NCBI RefSeq assembly: GCF_003721565.1
Contig: NZ_RJJE01000001.1
Coordinates: 372,001 to 436,000, forward strand
DNA length: 64,000 nt
Source of the DNA: Rufibacter immobilis
Lineage (GTDB): Bacteria > Bacteroidota > Bacteroidia > Cytophagales > Hymenobacteraceae
Reading direction: 5' to 3'
Shown here piece after piece: positions 52,025 to 60,000 of this stretch. The notes beneath the pieces are model-generated. The model made no database searches. It was not told the DNA's origin and saw only the letters and a program-made list of their open reading frames with translations. The translations under genes were made by a program, and so were the position numbers. The stretch's first letter is position 1, and each line of letters begins with the position of its first letter.

Positions 52025-52801
52025 GTGAGTTTTGAGATAAAGCTGTCGCTGTTTGAGGGCCCGTTTGATTTGTTGCTTTTCTTTATTGAGCGCGACGAGC
52101 TGGACATCCATGATATTCCCATCTTCAAGATCACGAATGACTTTGTGGGGTACATACGGGAGTTGGAGAGCCTGAACATGGAGGTGGCCAGCGAGTTCAT
52201 TCTCACCGCCGCCACGCTCATGCGCATCAAGGCCAAGATGCTGCTGCCCCGCTTTGAGAAAGATGAGGAAGGCAACGAGATAGACCCCCGCCAGGAACTG
52301 GTGCAGCACCTGCTGGAGTACAAACGCTACAAAGAAGTGCTGGGCGACCTGAGCCTGCTGGAAGACGTGCGCCTGCAACAGGAACAGCGCGGCAACACAG
52401 ACGAGGAACTGAGCAAGATCGCCGCCAAACACCAGCTGGAGTACGAGCTCAAAGACCTCAACCTCTACCACCTCATGCAAAGCTTCCACCGGGCTATGCA
52501 GCGCTACGAGGAAGAGCAGAACCGGCCCAAGCATACGGTGGTCACCTACCCCTACACCATAGACCAGCAGCGCACCTACATCAAAACCCGCGTACGGGCG
52601 CAGGGCGTGCTGCCCTTCACAGATCTGGTGGAGGCTTTCCCAGACAAAATCGGGTTAATCTTTAACTTCCTGGCTATCTTGGACTTGCTCCAGCTCAATG
52701 AGATTGGCTTGGAGATTGGGGATGGCTTTAATAACTTCCGCATTGTGCCCTATTCTGAAACCCAGCACCTGACCGTCACTGACCATGGATCTGAATCGTA
52801 A
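52025..52801 (+). CDS. scpA: Segregation and condensation protein A
   Basis: 258 residues from a GTG start at 52025; translation begins exactly at the conserved SFEIKLSLFEGPFDLLLFFIERDELDIHDIPI. It is the kleisin subunit that links SMC heads in chromosome condensation. The N-terminal domain contacts the SMC neck, followed by a low-complexity acidic middle (AAKHQLEYELKDLNLYHLM) and the winged-helix C-terminus (VLPFTDLVEAFPDKIGLIFNFLAILDLLQLNEIGLEI). The stop codon overlaps the next gene by 17 bases. scpB is not in the window. Confidence 0.95.
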   Translation: MSFEIKLSLFEGPFDLLLFFIERDELDIHDIPIFKITNDFVGYIRELESLNMEVASEFILTAATLMRIKAKMLLPRFEKDEEGNEIDPRQELVQHLLEYKRYKEVLGDLSLLEDVRLQQEQRGNTDEELSKIAAKHQLEYELKDLNLYHLMQSFHRAMQRYEEEQNRPKHTVVTYPYTIDQQRTYIKTRVRAQGVLPFTDLVEAFPDKIGLIFNFLAILDLLQLNEIGLEIGDGFNNFRIVPYSETQHLTVTDHGSES

Positions 52802-53840
52802 GAAACTGCTCTCCTATTTCACGCCGCAACGCATTCTCATTCCGGTGGTGATTGGCCTGGGCATGATTGGGTACATGTTCTACCGCGACAGCGCGGAGAT
52901 GGATTTCACGCCACTTTACAACGCCAAACCGTTCTGGCTCTTCATGACCTTTGCCGTGCTGGTGGTGCGGGACTTCGGGTATATCTGGCGCATCAGGTAC
53001 GTGACGGAGAAGTTCCTGAGCTGGCGCAAAAGCCTGGACGTGATCATGCTCTGGGAGTTTGCCTCCTGCGTGATGCCTTCTGTGGTGGGCGGCTCTACGG
53101 TGGCCGCTTTCATCCTGAACAAAGAGGGCTTGAGCCTGGGCAAATCACTGGCCTACGTGATGGTGACCGCCATGCTGGACAACCTGTACTTCATCATTGC
53201 GGTGCCGCTGGTGTTCCTGATCACTGCCGGAGATATTTTCCCGGAGGTGAGCGCCATGGAGTTTTCCGTGACCCAGAGTCTGGAAATCGCGTTTGTGATC
53301 AGTTATCTGCTCATTGCGGTGTATGCGTTCCTGATGGCGTACGGGCTACTCATTAACCCCACGGCCGTAAAACGCATTTTCCTGCGGGCCACCTCCTTTA
53401 GGTTAACCCGCCGCTGGAGACCTGCCGCCTACAAAAACGGGAACGAACTGGTGTGGGCCTCGCAGCAATTGAAGGGCAGCACGTTCAGTTACTGGGCCAA
53501 TGCCGCCCTCAGCACCGCCTTCGTCTGGACAGCCCGTTACTTTGTGATCAACTGCCTAATTGCGGCGTTCACAGACATCAGCTTCCATGACCACGTGCTT
53601 ATTTTCTCGCGCAACATGGTGTATAAGATTGTGCTCTTGGTGGCCGTGACGCCGGGCGGCGCCGGTATTGCCGAGGTGGCTTTCCCTACCTTCTTCGGGC
53701 AGTTCCTGGGCCGGTTCACCACGGTGATTGTACTGCTGTACCGCGTGGTTACGTATTACCTGTACCTTATCTTAGGTTCTATCTTCCTGCCCCGCTGGGT
53801 ACTGCGCGTGTTTGGCGAGCATCCGCAGGATGAAGAATAA
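52785..53840 (+). CDS. YbhN/LPG-synthase-type membrane protein (flippase-like)
   Basis: 351 residues with about eight TM helices. It matches the membrane half of lysylphosphatidylglycerol synthases without the aminoacyltransferase domain: FASCVMPSVVGGSTVAAFILNKEGLSLGKSLAYVMVTAMLDNLYFIIAVPLVF and VTPGGAGIAEVAFPTFFGQF. Such stand-alone domains are thought to flip lipids or lipid-linked intermediates. The start overlaps scpA by 17 bases, so expression is coupled, although no functional tie is obvious. A perfect repeat hairpin ends the operon. Confidence 0.88.
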   Translation: MDLNRKKLLSYFTPQRILIPVVIGLGMIGYMFYRDSAEMDFTPLYNAKPFWLFMTFAVLVVRDFGYIWRIRYVTEKFLSWRKSLDVIMLWEFASCVMPSVVGGSTVAAFILNKEGLSLGKSLAYVMVTAMLDNLYFIIAVPLVFLITAGDIFPEVSAMEFSVTQSLEIAFVISYLLIAVYAFLMAYGLLINPTAVKRIFLRATSFRLTRRWRPAAYKNGNELVWASQQLKGSTFSYWANAALSTAFVWTARYFVINCLIAAFTDISFHDHVLIFSRNMVYKIVLLVAVTPGGAGIAEVAFPTFFGQFLGRFTTVIVLLYRVVTYYLYLILGSIFLPRWVLRVFGEHPQDEE

Positions 53841-53847
53841 TCCTTTT

Positions 53848-53886
53848 GCGTTTAGGGGCTCTTTTTGGAAAAAGAGCCCCTAAACG
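53848..53886. repeat. Dispersed hairpin repeat, perfect copy
   Basis: GCGTTTAGGGGCTCTTTTTG GAAAAAGAGCCCCTAAACG. It starts 7 bases after the stop of the YbhN-like gene and works as its terminator. Confidence 0.93.
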
Positions 53887-54214
53887 GCTTCTGCCAACGT
53901 CACATCGCTTTTCTCTCCCAATCACTTTCTCTGAAGCCATTTTAGGCCTGTTGCGCCAGCGCACTAGGCAATTCGCCCATGCTCTAGCACGAAATATTCA
54001 GCAGCCGAAGGGCGTACCAAAAACCTCACTTCTCTGAGTCGCTCCAGTTTAGACTCGTGCCTAATCTGTCTTTCCTTTCAGAACTGGGAACAGATCACAA
54101 AGCATCTTAATGCCTCTTCGGTTAGGGCCACCCAATAAACCAAGCCCATTTTCTTACGTATCCAAGTGAGTAGTCTTATTAAAGGCGTTTGTTTTAAACC
54201 TTTATTCTACCACT
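53887..54214. other. Non-coding gap with a faint palindrome remnant
   Basis: No gene. Around 54036-54062 GAGTCGCTCCAGTTTAGACT resembles a decayed version of the CGAGTCT palindromes at 660-850. The promoter for the next gene should lie near 54150-54210, but no TAnnTTTG match is clear. Confidence 0.4.
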
Positions 54215-54697
54215 ATGGAAACGATAGCAACTAGATCAACTTCATCAACCCAGGGCATTGGGGTACGCTATGGTATTTTGTCTGCCGTAGTGATGATCAT
54301 ATACTTTTTTGTAATTAACGCAATTGGGTTGCAAGACTCAGAGCTGGTGCGCTTTGGGAGCAATATCTTTATTTTAGGCGCCGTGGTACTGGCTATTGCC
54401 AGCCTCAAGAAACACTATGACGGCAGAAACAGACAAACTCCCTATTTACCTGGCCTGGCCATAGGCTTTCTGGTGGGTTTGATTGGGTCTGCCCTCTATG
54501 CAGCATTTATTTTGCTCCATGCCATATTTCTTGACCCAGAGTATGCCGGCGTTCTGGAGACCCAGGATTATTACGGTGTGCAGCTTCCGCTGATGATGGT
54601 AGCCGGATCTGTGGTGATCTTAGGCACGGCGGTGGGCGCCATGACGGGCTATGTGCTCATGATGGCTTTTGACAAATCTGGCGGAGCGTATAAATAA
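54215..54697 (+). CDS. DUF4199-like membrane protein
   Basis: 160 residues with four hydrophobic helices (about 20-38, 47-63, 79-103, 128-150). GVRYGILSAVVMIIYFFVINAIG at the front, a basic loop (SLKKHYDGRNRQTPYLPGLAIGFLVGLIGSALYAAF) and a TGYVLMMAFDKS end fit the DUF4199 pattern, a Bacteroidota-wide family of unknown function. It is a single gene with its own long terminator. The family name is a moderate-confidence visual match. Confidence 0.7.
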   Translation: METIATRSTSSTQGIGVRYGILSAVVMIIYFFVINAIGLQDSELVRFGSNIFILGAVVLAIASLKKHYDGRNRQTPYLPGLAIGFLVGLIGSALYAAFILLHAIFLDPEYAGVLETQDYYGVQLPLMMVAGSVVILGTAVGAMTGYVLMMAFDKSGGAYK

Positions 54698-54704
54698 TTT
54701 CCAG

Positions 54705-54778
54705 AAAGCTGCCTCTGTGATGCGTTTAGGGCCTGTTTTTCCAAAAACAGGCCCTAAACGCATCACAGAGGCAGCTTT
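54705..54778. repeat. Dispersed hairpin repeat with the longest extended arms
   Basis: Core GCGTTTAGGGCCTGTTTTT / AAAAACAGGCCCTAAACGC, extended by AAAGCTGCCTCTGTGAT / ATCACAGAGGCAGCTTT, for about 36 bp of perfect arm. It is followed by T8 and serves the DUF4199-like gene and the convergent TonB-domain gene. Confidence 0.93.
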
Positions 54779-54843
54779 TTTTCATAAATTTCAGTTTAAG
54801 ACCACCAAGTAGTTTCAAGTGAGGGGCAACAGTAAAGGCAACT

Positions 54844-55785
54844 CTAGCGGCTCTTTACCCTGTAGGGAGCTGTAAATTTTACGTTGACTGCTTTCCCATT
54901 CAGCATGCCTGGTTTCCAGAGAGGCATCTGCTTGGCAGTATGCAAAACGGCCTCATCCACATCAGGTCGCAGAGATTTGGTTACTTGGAAATCCGCCAGA
55001 GTTCCGTCTGCTTTCACCACGAAAGAGAATTCTACTGTTCCACTCACTCCAGCGTTTCGTGCCAGGGGTGGCAGCACAAATGTCTTGTCCATGAATTTCA
55101 TGAACGCCGGTATGCCTCCCGGAAATTCAGGCATTTTCTCTTCTCCCTGGGTAGCACCTCCTGCACCAGCCTTTTCATACGTTTTCACCCCTGCTTCCAC
55201 ACGCACGGGTAACTTATTTTCTTTGGGCGGAATAGGACAGGAATAACCGGAGTTATAGGCACAGTATGGGTTATACGCCTTATTGAAATCCAGCCACACG
55301 CTGTCTTGGCCTAAGGGGATGGAAAAATCCAGGTAGCGGCCGGTAGCATAGGTTTCCTGCCCAGTGGTGGCATCTGTGAACGGAATAAACAGGTACGTGT
55401 GGTATTTGGGCTGCTTTATAAGTTCCTGGTTCTGGTACACGTTCAATTGCAGCGGCCTCCCCTGAAGTTGGAAATGCAGTTCCCCGTACTTGACATAGTC
55501 GGCTAGGCGCGGGCCGGTGGCGGGCATCTTGAAAATGGCTTCCTGCGCGGTGCGCACAAACTTAGCCTGCACCCGGTAAGCTTCATTGACTGGAAAATAG
55601 GCCAAACCCTTGAAGCTGGCCTTCTCCTCTGCGGGCAAGGGAGAGTTTTGGCCGTATCTAAAGAGACTGTCTTGTTGTATTCTTTGGCGGGTTATCTCTA
55701 CTTTGTAATTATGTAAATCTGATTGCTGGGTGTGCCCCAGCAGAGGCAATGCCAGTAACAGAAAGAGGAGAAAAGGCATTCTCAT
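54844..55785 (-). CDS. DUF1684 domain fused to a TonB C-terminal domain
   Basis: 313 residues from the ATG at 55785. ATGs upstream (55848) give a poor N-terminus, while FMRMPFLLFLLLALPLLGHTQ is a signal peptide. Residues about 25-205 are a DUF1684 domain with its closing signature YLDFSIPLGQDSVWLDFNKAYNPYCAYNSGYSCPIPPKENKLPVRVEAGVK. A Gly-rich linker leads to a TonB C-terminal domain (about 230-313): FPGGIPAFMKFMDKTFVLPPLARNAGVSGTVEFSFVVKADGTLADFQVTKSL and the closing HTAKQMPLWKPGMLNGKAVNVKFTAPYRV. The protein lacks an inner-membrane anchor apart from the signal, so it is probably periplasmic or a binding partner of TonB-dependent receptors and not a full energy transducer. Function unknown. 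Confidence 0.85.
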   Translation of the reverse strand: MRMPFLLFLLLALPLLGHTQQSDLHNYKVEITRQRIQQDSLFRYGQNSPLPAEEKASFKGLAYFPVNEAYRVQAKFVRTAQEAIFKMPATGPRLADYVKYGELHFQLQGRPLQLNVYQNQELIKQPKYHTYLFIPFTDATTGQETYATGRYLDFSIPLGQDSVWLDFNKAYNPYCAYNSGYSCPIPPKENKLPVRVEAGVKTYEKAGAGGATQGEEKMPEFPGGIPAFMKFMDKTFVLPPLARNAGVSGTVEFSFVVKADGTLADFQVTKSLRPDVDEAVLHTAKQMPLWKPGMLNGKAVNVKFTAPYRVKSR

Positions 55786-55851
55786 GAACAGGTATTTTCT
55801 TTTAAAGGTAAGATTTTCAAGCATAGTTGCTGCTCCAGACATGGACAATAA

Positions 55852-55882
55852 AAAACCGCCTGACTTTGCAGCCAGGCGGTTT
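55852..55882. terminator. Terminator of ndk
   Basis: AAAACCGCCTG-ACTTTGCAG-CCAGGCGGTTTT, 23 bases past the ndk stop on the minus strand. A U-rich tract follows in that direction. Confidence 0.85.
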
Positions 55883-55905
55883 TGCCTTATTTTCTAAAAA
55901 AGAGC

Positions 55906-56325
55906 TTAAAAACGCTCGTCAGCAGAGAAGAAGAAGTCGCCTTCAATCTGGGCGTTCTCGTCAGAGTCTGACCCGTGCACCGCGTTAGCCTCTACAGACT
56001 TTGCATAGATCTTCCGGATGGTTCCTTCCTCGGCCTGGGCTGGGTTAGTAGCACCAATCAACGTACGGAAATCCAGTACCGCGTTCTCTTTCTCCAAGAT
56101 CATGGCTACAATTGGGCCAGAGCTCATGTATTTCACCAGGTCACCGTAGAAAGGACGCTCTTTGTGCACTTCGTAGAATTTACCGGCACGCTCCTCTGTC
56201 AGGCGGGTCTTTTTCATGGCCACTACTCTAAAGCCAGCTTCTTCCATCATTTTAGTGATACCGCCAATGTGGTTGTCCTGCACGGCATCTGGTTTAATCA
56301 TGGTGAACGTTACGTTTCCAGCCAT
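55906..56325 (-). CDS. ndk: Nucleoside diphosphate kinase
   Basis: 139 residues, the normal length. It equilibrates NTP and dNTP pools by a phospho-His intermediate. The catalytic His117 is in [24 protein letters not shown] opens the fold, [22 protein letters not shown] and [22 protein letters not shown] are standard. It is divergent from nrnA. A minus-strand TAATTTTG (56369-56362) could be its -7 element, but no -33 site is placed correctly. Confidence 0.97.
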   Translation of the reverse strand: MAGNVTFTMIKPDAVQDNHIGGITKMMEEAGFRVVAMKKTRLTEERAGKFYEVHKERPFYGDLVKYMSSGPIVAMILEKENAVLDFRTLIGATNPAQAEEGTIRKIYAKSVEANAVHGSDSDENAQIEGDFFFSADERF

Positions 56326-56438
56326 TTTCTTCTTCGTTTTAGATACAAATTAAATTTTGCCCAAAATTAACACAGTTTAGGCCAAAACCCACGTTGTACG
56401 GCAAAATTAGAACCCCAGTTTCTGGCCTGCTCATTAAA

Positions 56439-56470
56439 TTTGGTTTGTACTTTATTTCTTCAGAATTTTG
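56439..56470 (+). promoter_or_regulatory. Putative promoter of nrnA
   Basis: TTTG (56439-56442), 20 bases, GAATTTTG (56463-56470): one mismatch from TAnnTTTG with ideal spacing. It is 44 bases before the start codon. Confidence 0.5.
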
Positions 56471-56514
56471 CATCTTGTATCCGCTCCATTTTTTTAGCGG
56501 ACTGAGAGTATACA

Positions 56515-57525
56515 ATGCAGCAAATCAACGCGCTAAAGGAGCTTCTGGCATCTCCTAAGAAGATCATGATCACGACGCACCATAAACCGGATGCGGACGC
56601 TTTGGGTTCTTCTCTGGGGCTAGCCGGCTATCTTAAGAAAAAAGGCCATCAGGTACAGGTGATCACCCCTTCAGATTACCCCTCTTTCCTTAACTGGATG
56701 AGCGGCAATGAAGAAGTGTTGGTGTTCGGCCCCAAAACAGATGCCAAAGCCCAACAGATTATCAGGGAAGCCGAAGTCCTCTTTTGCCTGGACTTCAGTG
56801 CCCTGAGCAGAATCAACGAACTGGGGGAATACGTGCGCCAAGCCAAGGGCACCAAGGTACTTATTGACCACCACCTGCAACCCGAAGATTTCGCAGACAT
56901 CATGTTCTCAGACACCAATGCTGCCGCCACGGCCGAAATTGTGTATGAGGTAATCAGGGCGTTGGGCGACGAGGCATTGGTAGACGTGCCTATTGGCGAA
57001 TGCCTGTACGCCGGCATTATGACCGATACCGGCTCTTTCCGCCATGCCAGCACCACCCGTAACGTGCACATGATTATTGCAGATTTGCTGCACAACGGCA
57101 TAGACATCTGCAAAATTCACCGCAATATCTATGACAGCTACTCAGAAACCCGTTTGCGGTTCCTGGGTTATGTGCTGAAAGATAAGCTCAAAGTAGTTCG
57201 GGAATACAATACGGCCTTTATTGCGGTCACCGCAGCAGAGCTGAAGGAATACAACTCCCAGACCGGCGACACCGAAGGTCTGGTGAACTTTGCTCTTTCT
57301 ATTGAAGGCGTACGCTTTGCCGCCCTGTTCATAGACCGCACAGAAGCCGTGAAAATCTCTTTCCGGTCTGTGGGTGATATCTCTGTCAATGAGTTTGCCC
57401 GCCAGCACTTCAATGGCGGTGGGCACAAAAACGCAGCGGGTGGTATCTCCTATATTCCTCTGAACGAAACCGTTGATAAGTTTGTGAGTCTATTACCGCT
57501 TTACGCGGATCAATTAATAAACTAA
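56515..57525 (+). CDS. nrnA: DHH/DHHA1 phosphoesterase (NrnA-type oligoribonuclease/pAp phosphatase)
   Basis: 336 residues. The DHH domain has TTHHKPDADALGSSLGL (motif I), a CLDFSAL metal-binding segment and LIDHHLQPEDFAD (motif III). The C-terminal DHHA1 domain has the GGGHKNAAGG signature. NrnA enzymes degrade 2-5-mer RNA and dephosphorylate pAp and in some bacteria act on cyclic di-AMP products. Similar genes with only DHH/DHHA1 and no extra domain are normally called NrnA. Two FKBP isomerase genes follow at 31 and 18 bases, so it heads a three-gene operon. Confidence 0.93.
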   Translation: MQQINALKELLASPKKIMITTHHKPDADALGSSLGLAGYLKKKGHQVQVITPSDYPSFLNWMSGNEEVLVFGPKTDAKAQQIIREAEVLFCLDFSALSRINELGEYVRQAKGTKVLIDHHLQPEDFADIMFSDTNAAATAEIVYEVIRALGDEALVDVPIGECLYAGIMTDTGSFRHASTTRNVHMIIADLLHNGIDICKIHRNIYDSYSETRLRFLGYVLKDKLKVVREYNTAFIAVTAAELKEYNSQTGDTEGLVNFALSIEGVRFAALFIDRTEAVKISFRSVGDISVNEFARQHFNGGGHKNAAGGISYIPLNETVDKFVSLLPLYADQLIN

Positions 57526-57556
57526 ACCCTTTAAGAAGCATACTAATCTAAAAACA

Positions 57557-58549
57557 ATGTTTAAAAAATCACTTTACCTGCTACCAGCCGTAGCGGTAGC
57601 CCTATTCTCTTACTCTTGCAAGAACCTGGGCAAAGATGAATTCGTGAAAGCCCCTTCCGGACTGGAGTACAAACTTTACTCCCAAACCAAAGAAGGAGAA
57701 TATGAAGTAAAAGAATACAAAGTTGACTCCGCTGCCTACAAAGCCAAACTAGACAAAGTAATGAGCTTTGAGATGGAGTACCGCAACAGCAAAGACTCCC
57801 TGCTGTTCAACTCTAAAGACAACGCCATGCCAATTCAGATTAAAATGGTGGAGTCTCCAAACAAAGGCAGCATTGAAGAAGCGTTCCTGATGTTGGACAA
57901 AGGTGACAGCGCCGTGTTCAAAATCAACGCAGACACCTTGTTTGCCAAAACCTTCAGAAGCCCATTGCCTCCTTTCATTGAGAAAGGCAGCTACCTGACC
58001 TTCTATGTAAAGGCAATTAACTTGCAGACGGAGCAGGAAGCCATGGCGGATTATCCAAAGATGATGGAGCGCCAGAAGAAAGAAATGGAAGCCCGCGCCG
58101 CTAAACAAGGTCCGCTTGATGACAAATTGATTCAGGAGTATGTGAAGAAAGAGAAACTGCAGATGCAGAAAACTCCTTCTGGCGTGTACTATGCCGTTAC
58201 ACAGGCAGGTACCGGTGCCAACGCGACAGACGGCAAAGTAGTGAGCGTGAAATACAAAGGCACCCTGCTGAACGGCAAAGAGTTTGACTCTTCAGACAAA
58301 TCTAACGGTGGTAACCCAATTGAATTCCCATTAGGCCAAGGCCAGGTAATCAAAGGTTGGGAAGAAGGCATTAAACAATTCAACAAAGGCAGCAAAGGCA
58401 TTCTGTTGATTCCTTCACCACAAGGCTACGGCTCAATGGCCCGTGGCGCAGACTTGCCAGCCAACTCCATCCTTCGTTTCGACGTGGAACTGGTAGACAT
58501 TAAAGATGCACCGGCTGCTCCGGCAGGTCCTGCCGCTCCTGGTTTATAA
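57557..58549 (+). CDS. FKBP-type peptidyl-prolyl isomerase lipoprotein
   Basis: 330 residues. The signal MFKKSLYLLPAVAVALFSYSC (Cys21) is a lipobox. Residues about 25-190 form an unusual N-terminal region with repeated Lys/Glu-rich strands that looks like a degenerate FKBP-like fold (SMLFNSKDNAMPIQIKMV-type segments). The C-terminal FKBP domain (about 215-318) has VSVKYKGTLLNGKEFDSSDKSNGGNPIEFPLGQGQVIKGWEEGIKQFNKGSKGILLIPSPQGYG, with the usual aromatic and Asp active-site residues. It catalyses proline isomerisation or acts as a chaperone in the periplasm. It sits 18 bases from a second FKBP gene. Confidence 0.93.
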   Translation: MFKKSLYLLPAVAVALFSYSCKNLGKDEFVKAPSGLEYKLYSQTKEGEYEVKEYKVDSAAYKAKLDKVMSFEMEYRNSKDSLLFNSKDNAMPIQIKMVESPNKGSIEEAFLMLDKGDSAVFKINADTLFAKTFRSPLPPFIEKGSYLTFYVKAINLQTEQEAMADYPKMMERQKKEMEARAAKQGPLDDKLIQEYVKKEKLQMQKTPSGVYYAVTQAGTGANATDGKVVSVKYKGTLLNGKEFDSSDKSNGGNPIEFPLGQGQVIKGWEEGIKQFNKGSKGILLIPSPQGYGSMARGADLPANSILRFDVELVDIKDAPAAPAGPAAPGL

Positions 58550-58567
58550 TCTTTTTAGTTTAATTAT

Positions 58568-59089
58568 ATGCAACAGATAGTGATAAGAAGCAAAGTGTGG
58601 AAATGGATGCTGGCTATTTGTGTCATGTTCAGCTTTCTTTCCTGCAAAGACGAGGATCCTTACAATCCTTATGCAAACTTTGACCATGCCGCGCAGGCTG
58701 CCCGGGATGAAGAAGTCATTAAGAAATATCTGACAGATAACAATATTACTGATTTCACCCGTACGGCTTCTGGTCTCTATTATGTAAAATTAGAAGCCGG
58801 CACTGGTAATAAGCCCACTGTAGGTACTAATGTAGAAGTAACCTACATAGGTAAAATCATTCAAAGCGGCTATATCTTTGATTCTTCCTTCAAAAGAGGC
58901 CAAAATTTTCGATTTAACCTTGGCCGGAAAGAGGTAATTCCTGGTTGGGATGAAGGTGTAGCCTTAATGCCAAAAGGTGAAAAAGCCTTGCTGCTTATTC
59001 CTTCAAGATTAGCCTATGGCTTGATGGGAAGCGGCAGCATTCCCCCCAATACGCCTATCATGTTTGAAGTGCAGTTAATCAACTTCTAA
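58568..59089 (+). CDS. FKBP-type peptidyl-prolyl isomerase, small lipoprotein
   Basis: 173 residues. The signal WKWMLAICVMFSFLSC (Cys near 25) is followed by a short helical spacer (NFDHAAQAARDEEVIKKYLTDNNITDF) that occurs in many Bacteroidota FKBPs. The single FKBP domain (about 75-173) has VEVTYIGKIIQSGYIFDSSFKRGQNFRFNLGRKEVIPGWDEGVALMPKGEKALLLIPSRLAYG. It is the last gene of the nrnA operon. Active-site positions Tyr, Asp and Trp appear conserved, so it should be catalytically competent, unlike some paralogues in which the loop is lost. Confidence 0.93.
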   Translation: MQQIVIRSKVWKWMLAICVMFSFLSCKDEDPYNPYANFDHAAQAARDEEVIKKYLTDNNITDFTRTASGLYYVKLEAGTGNKPTVGTNVEVTYIGKIIQSGYIFDSSFKRGQNFRFNLGRKEVIPGWDEGVALMPKGEKALLLIPSRLAYGLMGSGSIPPNTPIMFEVQLINF

Positions 59090-59105
59090 TAGGAGAAAGA
59101 ATTCA

Positions 59106-59152
59106 GTAAAAGGAGAGGCTCCCTGTTCATCACAGGGAGCCTCTCCTTTTAC
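59106..59152. terminator. Terminator between FKBP and recO genes
   Basis: Perfect 20-bp arms GTAAAAGGAGAGGCTCCCTG and its complement with a 7-base loop, in a convergent gap. It has no similarity to the repeat family. Confidence 0.9.
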
Positions 59153-59195
59153 AATAAAGCAGAAGGCATAAGCTTCTATCTCACTACATGCTCAC

Positions 59196-59906
59196 TTATT
59201 CACTCAGCACTTCCGAGAGGACAGGCAGCGATTTTATTTCGCCTAGTTGATCAATGTGCAGCTGAAAATAGCGCACCAACAGATACAGAAGCTCGCGGCG
59301 GACTGTTCCGTTAGGTAGATTAGCTTCTTCTTTCCTGGTGATTACTTCTTTTAGATATGGCTCCAGCCGCTGCAATTGCATTAAGCTGTTACCTAGTGTA
59401 GCAGCCCCTCCGGCCTCAAAAGCCACCTGCGTGATGACTTCCTCGGCTGAGGAAACCCCAAAGCCCAGAAGTCCAGCCAACTCCAGCATAAAAGCCAAGT
59501 GGAAATTCTCAAATCTGGTCTGCATTTGGTCAAAGTGCAGGATGGAATGGTACAGAAACTCAAATAAGTATCTATTTTCTTCTTCTTCCCTAACAGCCTT
59601 AGACACCAATTCAGATAAAAAAAGTAGAATGCTGCTTTTTCTGATGTCATAGGCCACTGAAGAGAACTGATAACTGCATTTATATTCTGAAATTCGGGTA
59701 AGCCCACCTTTGGCCGATGGGTACACCACCATATCCAGCAGCGTGAATGGCTGAAACAATGCAATACGCGACGCACTTCCTTTCTTCCGGACACTGTTCA
59801 CTATATAGCTCTGCAACCCCAACTCCTCTGTGTAAATGCGCACAATGATAGATGACTCCCTGAATTTGATGAAGTTCAGGACAATGCCCCTGGTTTTAAC
59901 CAACAT
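59196..59906 (-). CDS. recO: DNA repair protein RecO
   Basis: 236 residues. The N-terminal OB fold MLVKTRGIVLNFIKFRESSIIVRIYTEELGLQSYIVNSVRKKGS and a helical C-terminal domain (LFEFLYHSILHFDQ, FHLAFMLELAGLLGFG) fit RecO. It loads RecA on SSB-coated DNA with RecR in gap repair. The zinc-finger Cys residues found in some RecO proteins are absent, as in other Bacteroidota. The gene is followed in this phylum by porZ, as here, with 94 bases between the recO start and the upstream porZ stop. Confidence 0.94.
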   Translation of the reverse strand: MLVKTRGIVLNFIKFRESSIIVRIYTEELGLQSYIVNSVRKKGSASRIALFQPFTLLDMVVYPSAKGGLTRISEYKCSYQFSSVAYDIRKSSILLFLSELVSKAVREEEENRYLFEFLYHSILHFDQMQTRFENFHLAFMLELAGLLGFGVSSAEEVITQVAFEAGGAATLGNSLMQLQRLEPYLKEVITRKEEANLPNGTVRRELLYLLVRYFQLHIDQLGEIKSLPVLSEVLSE

Positions 59907-60000
59907 AGATTTCTAGAAGTAATGAATGCTTCTTCATACGTAGTAATTCCGCAGAAGCAGAAAAGGGAATATACGGTATAGTAATTTGGGAGAAGTAAAT

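Noticed and set aside
51791-52534. 247-residue open frame on the minus strand
   Set aside because: It is antisense to scpA, whose protein is a clear kleisin; the antisense product is low-complexity Val/Phe/Leu.
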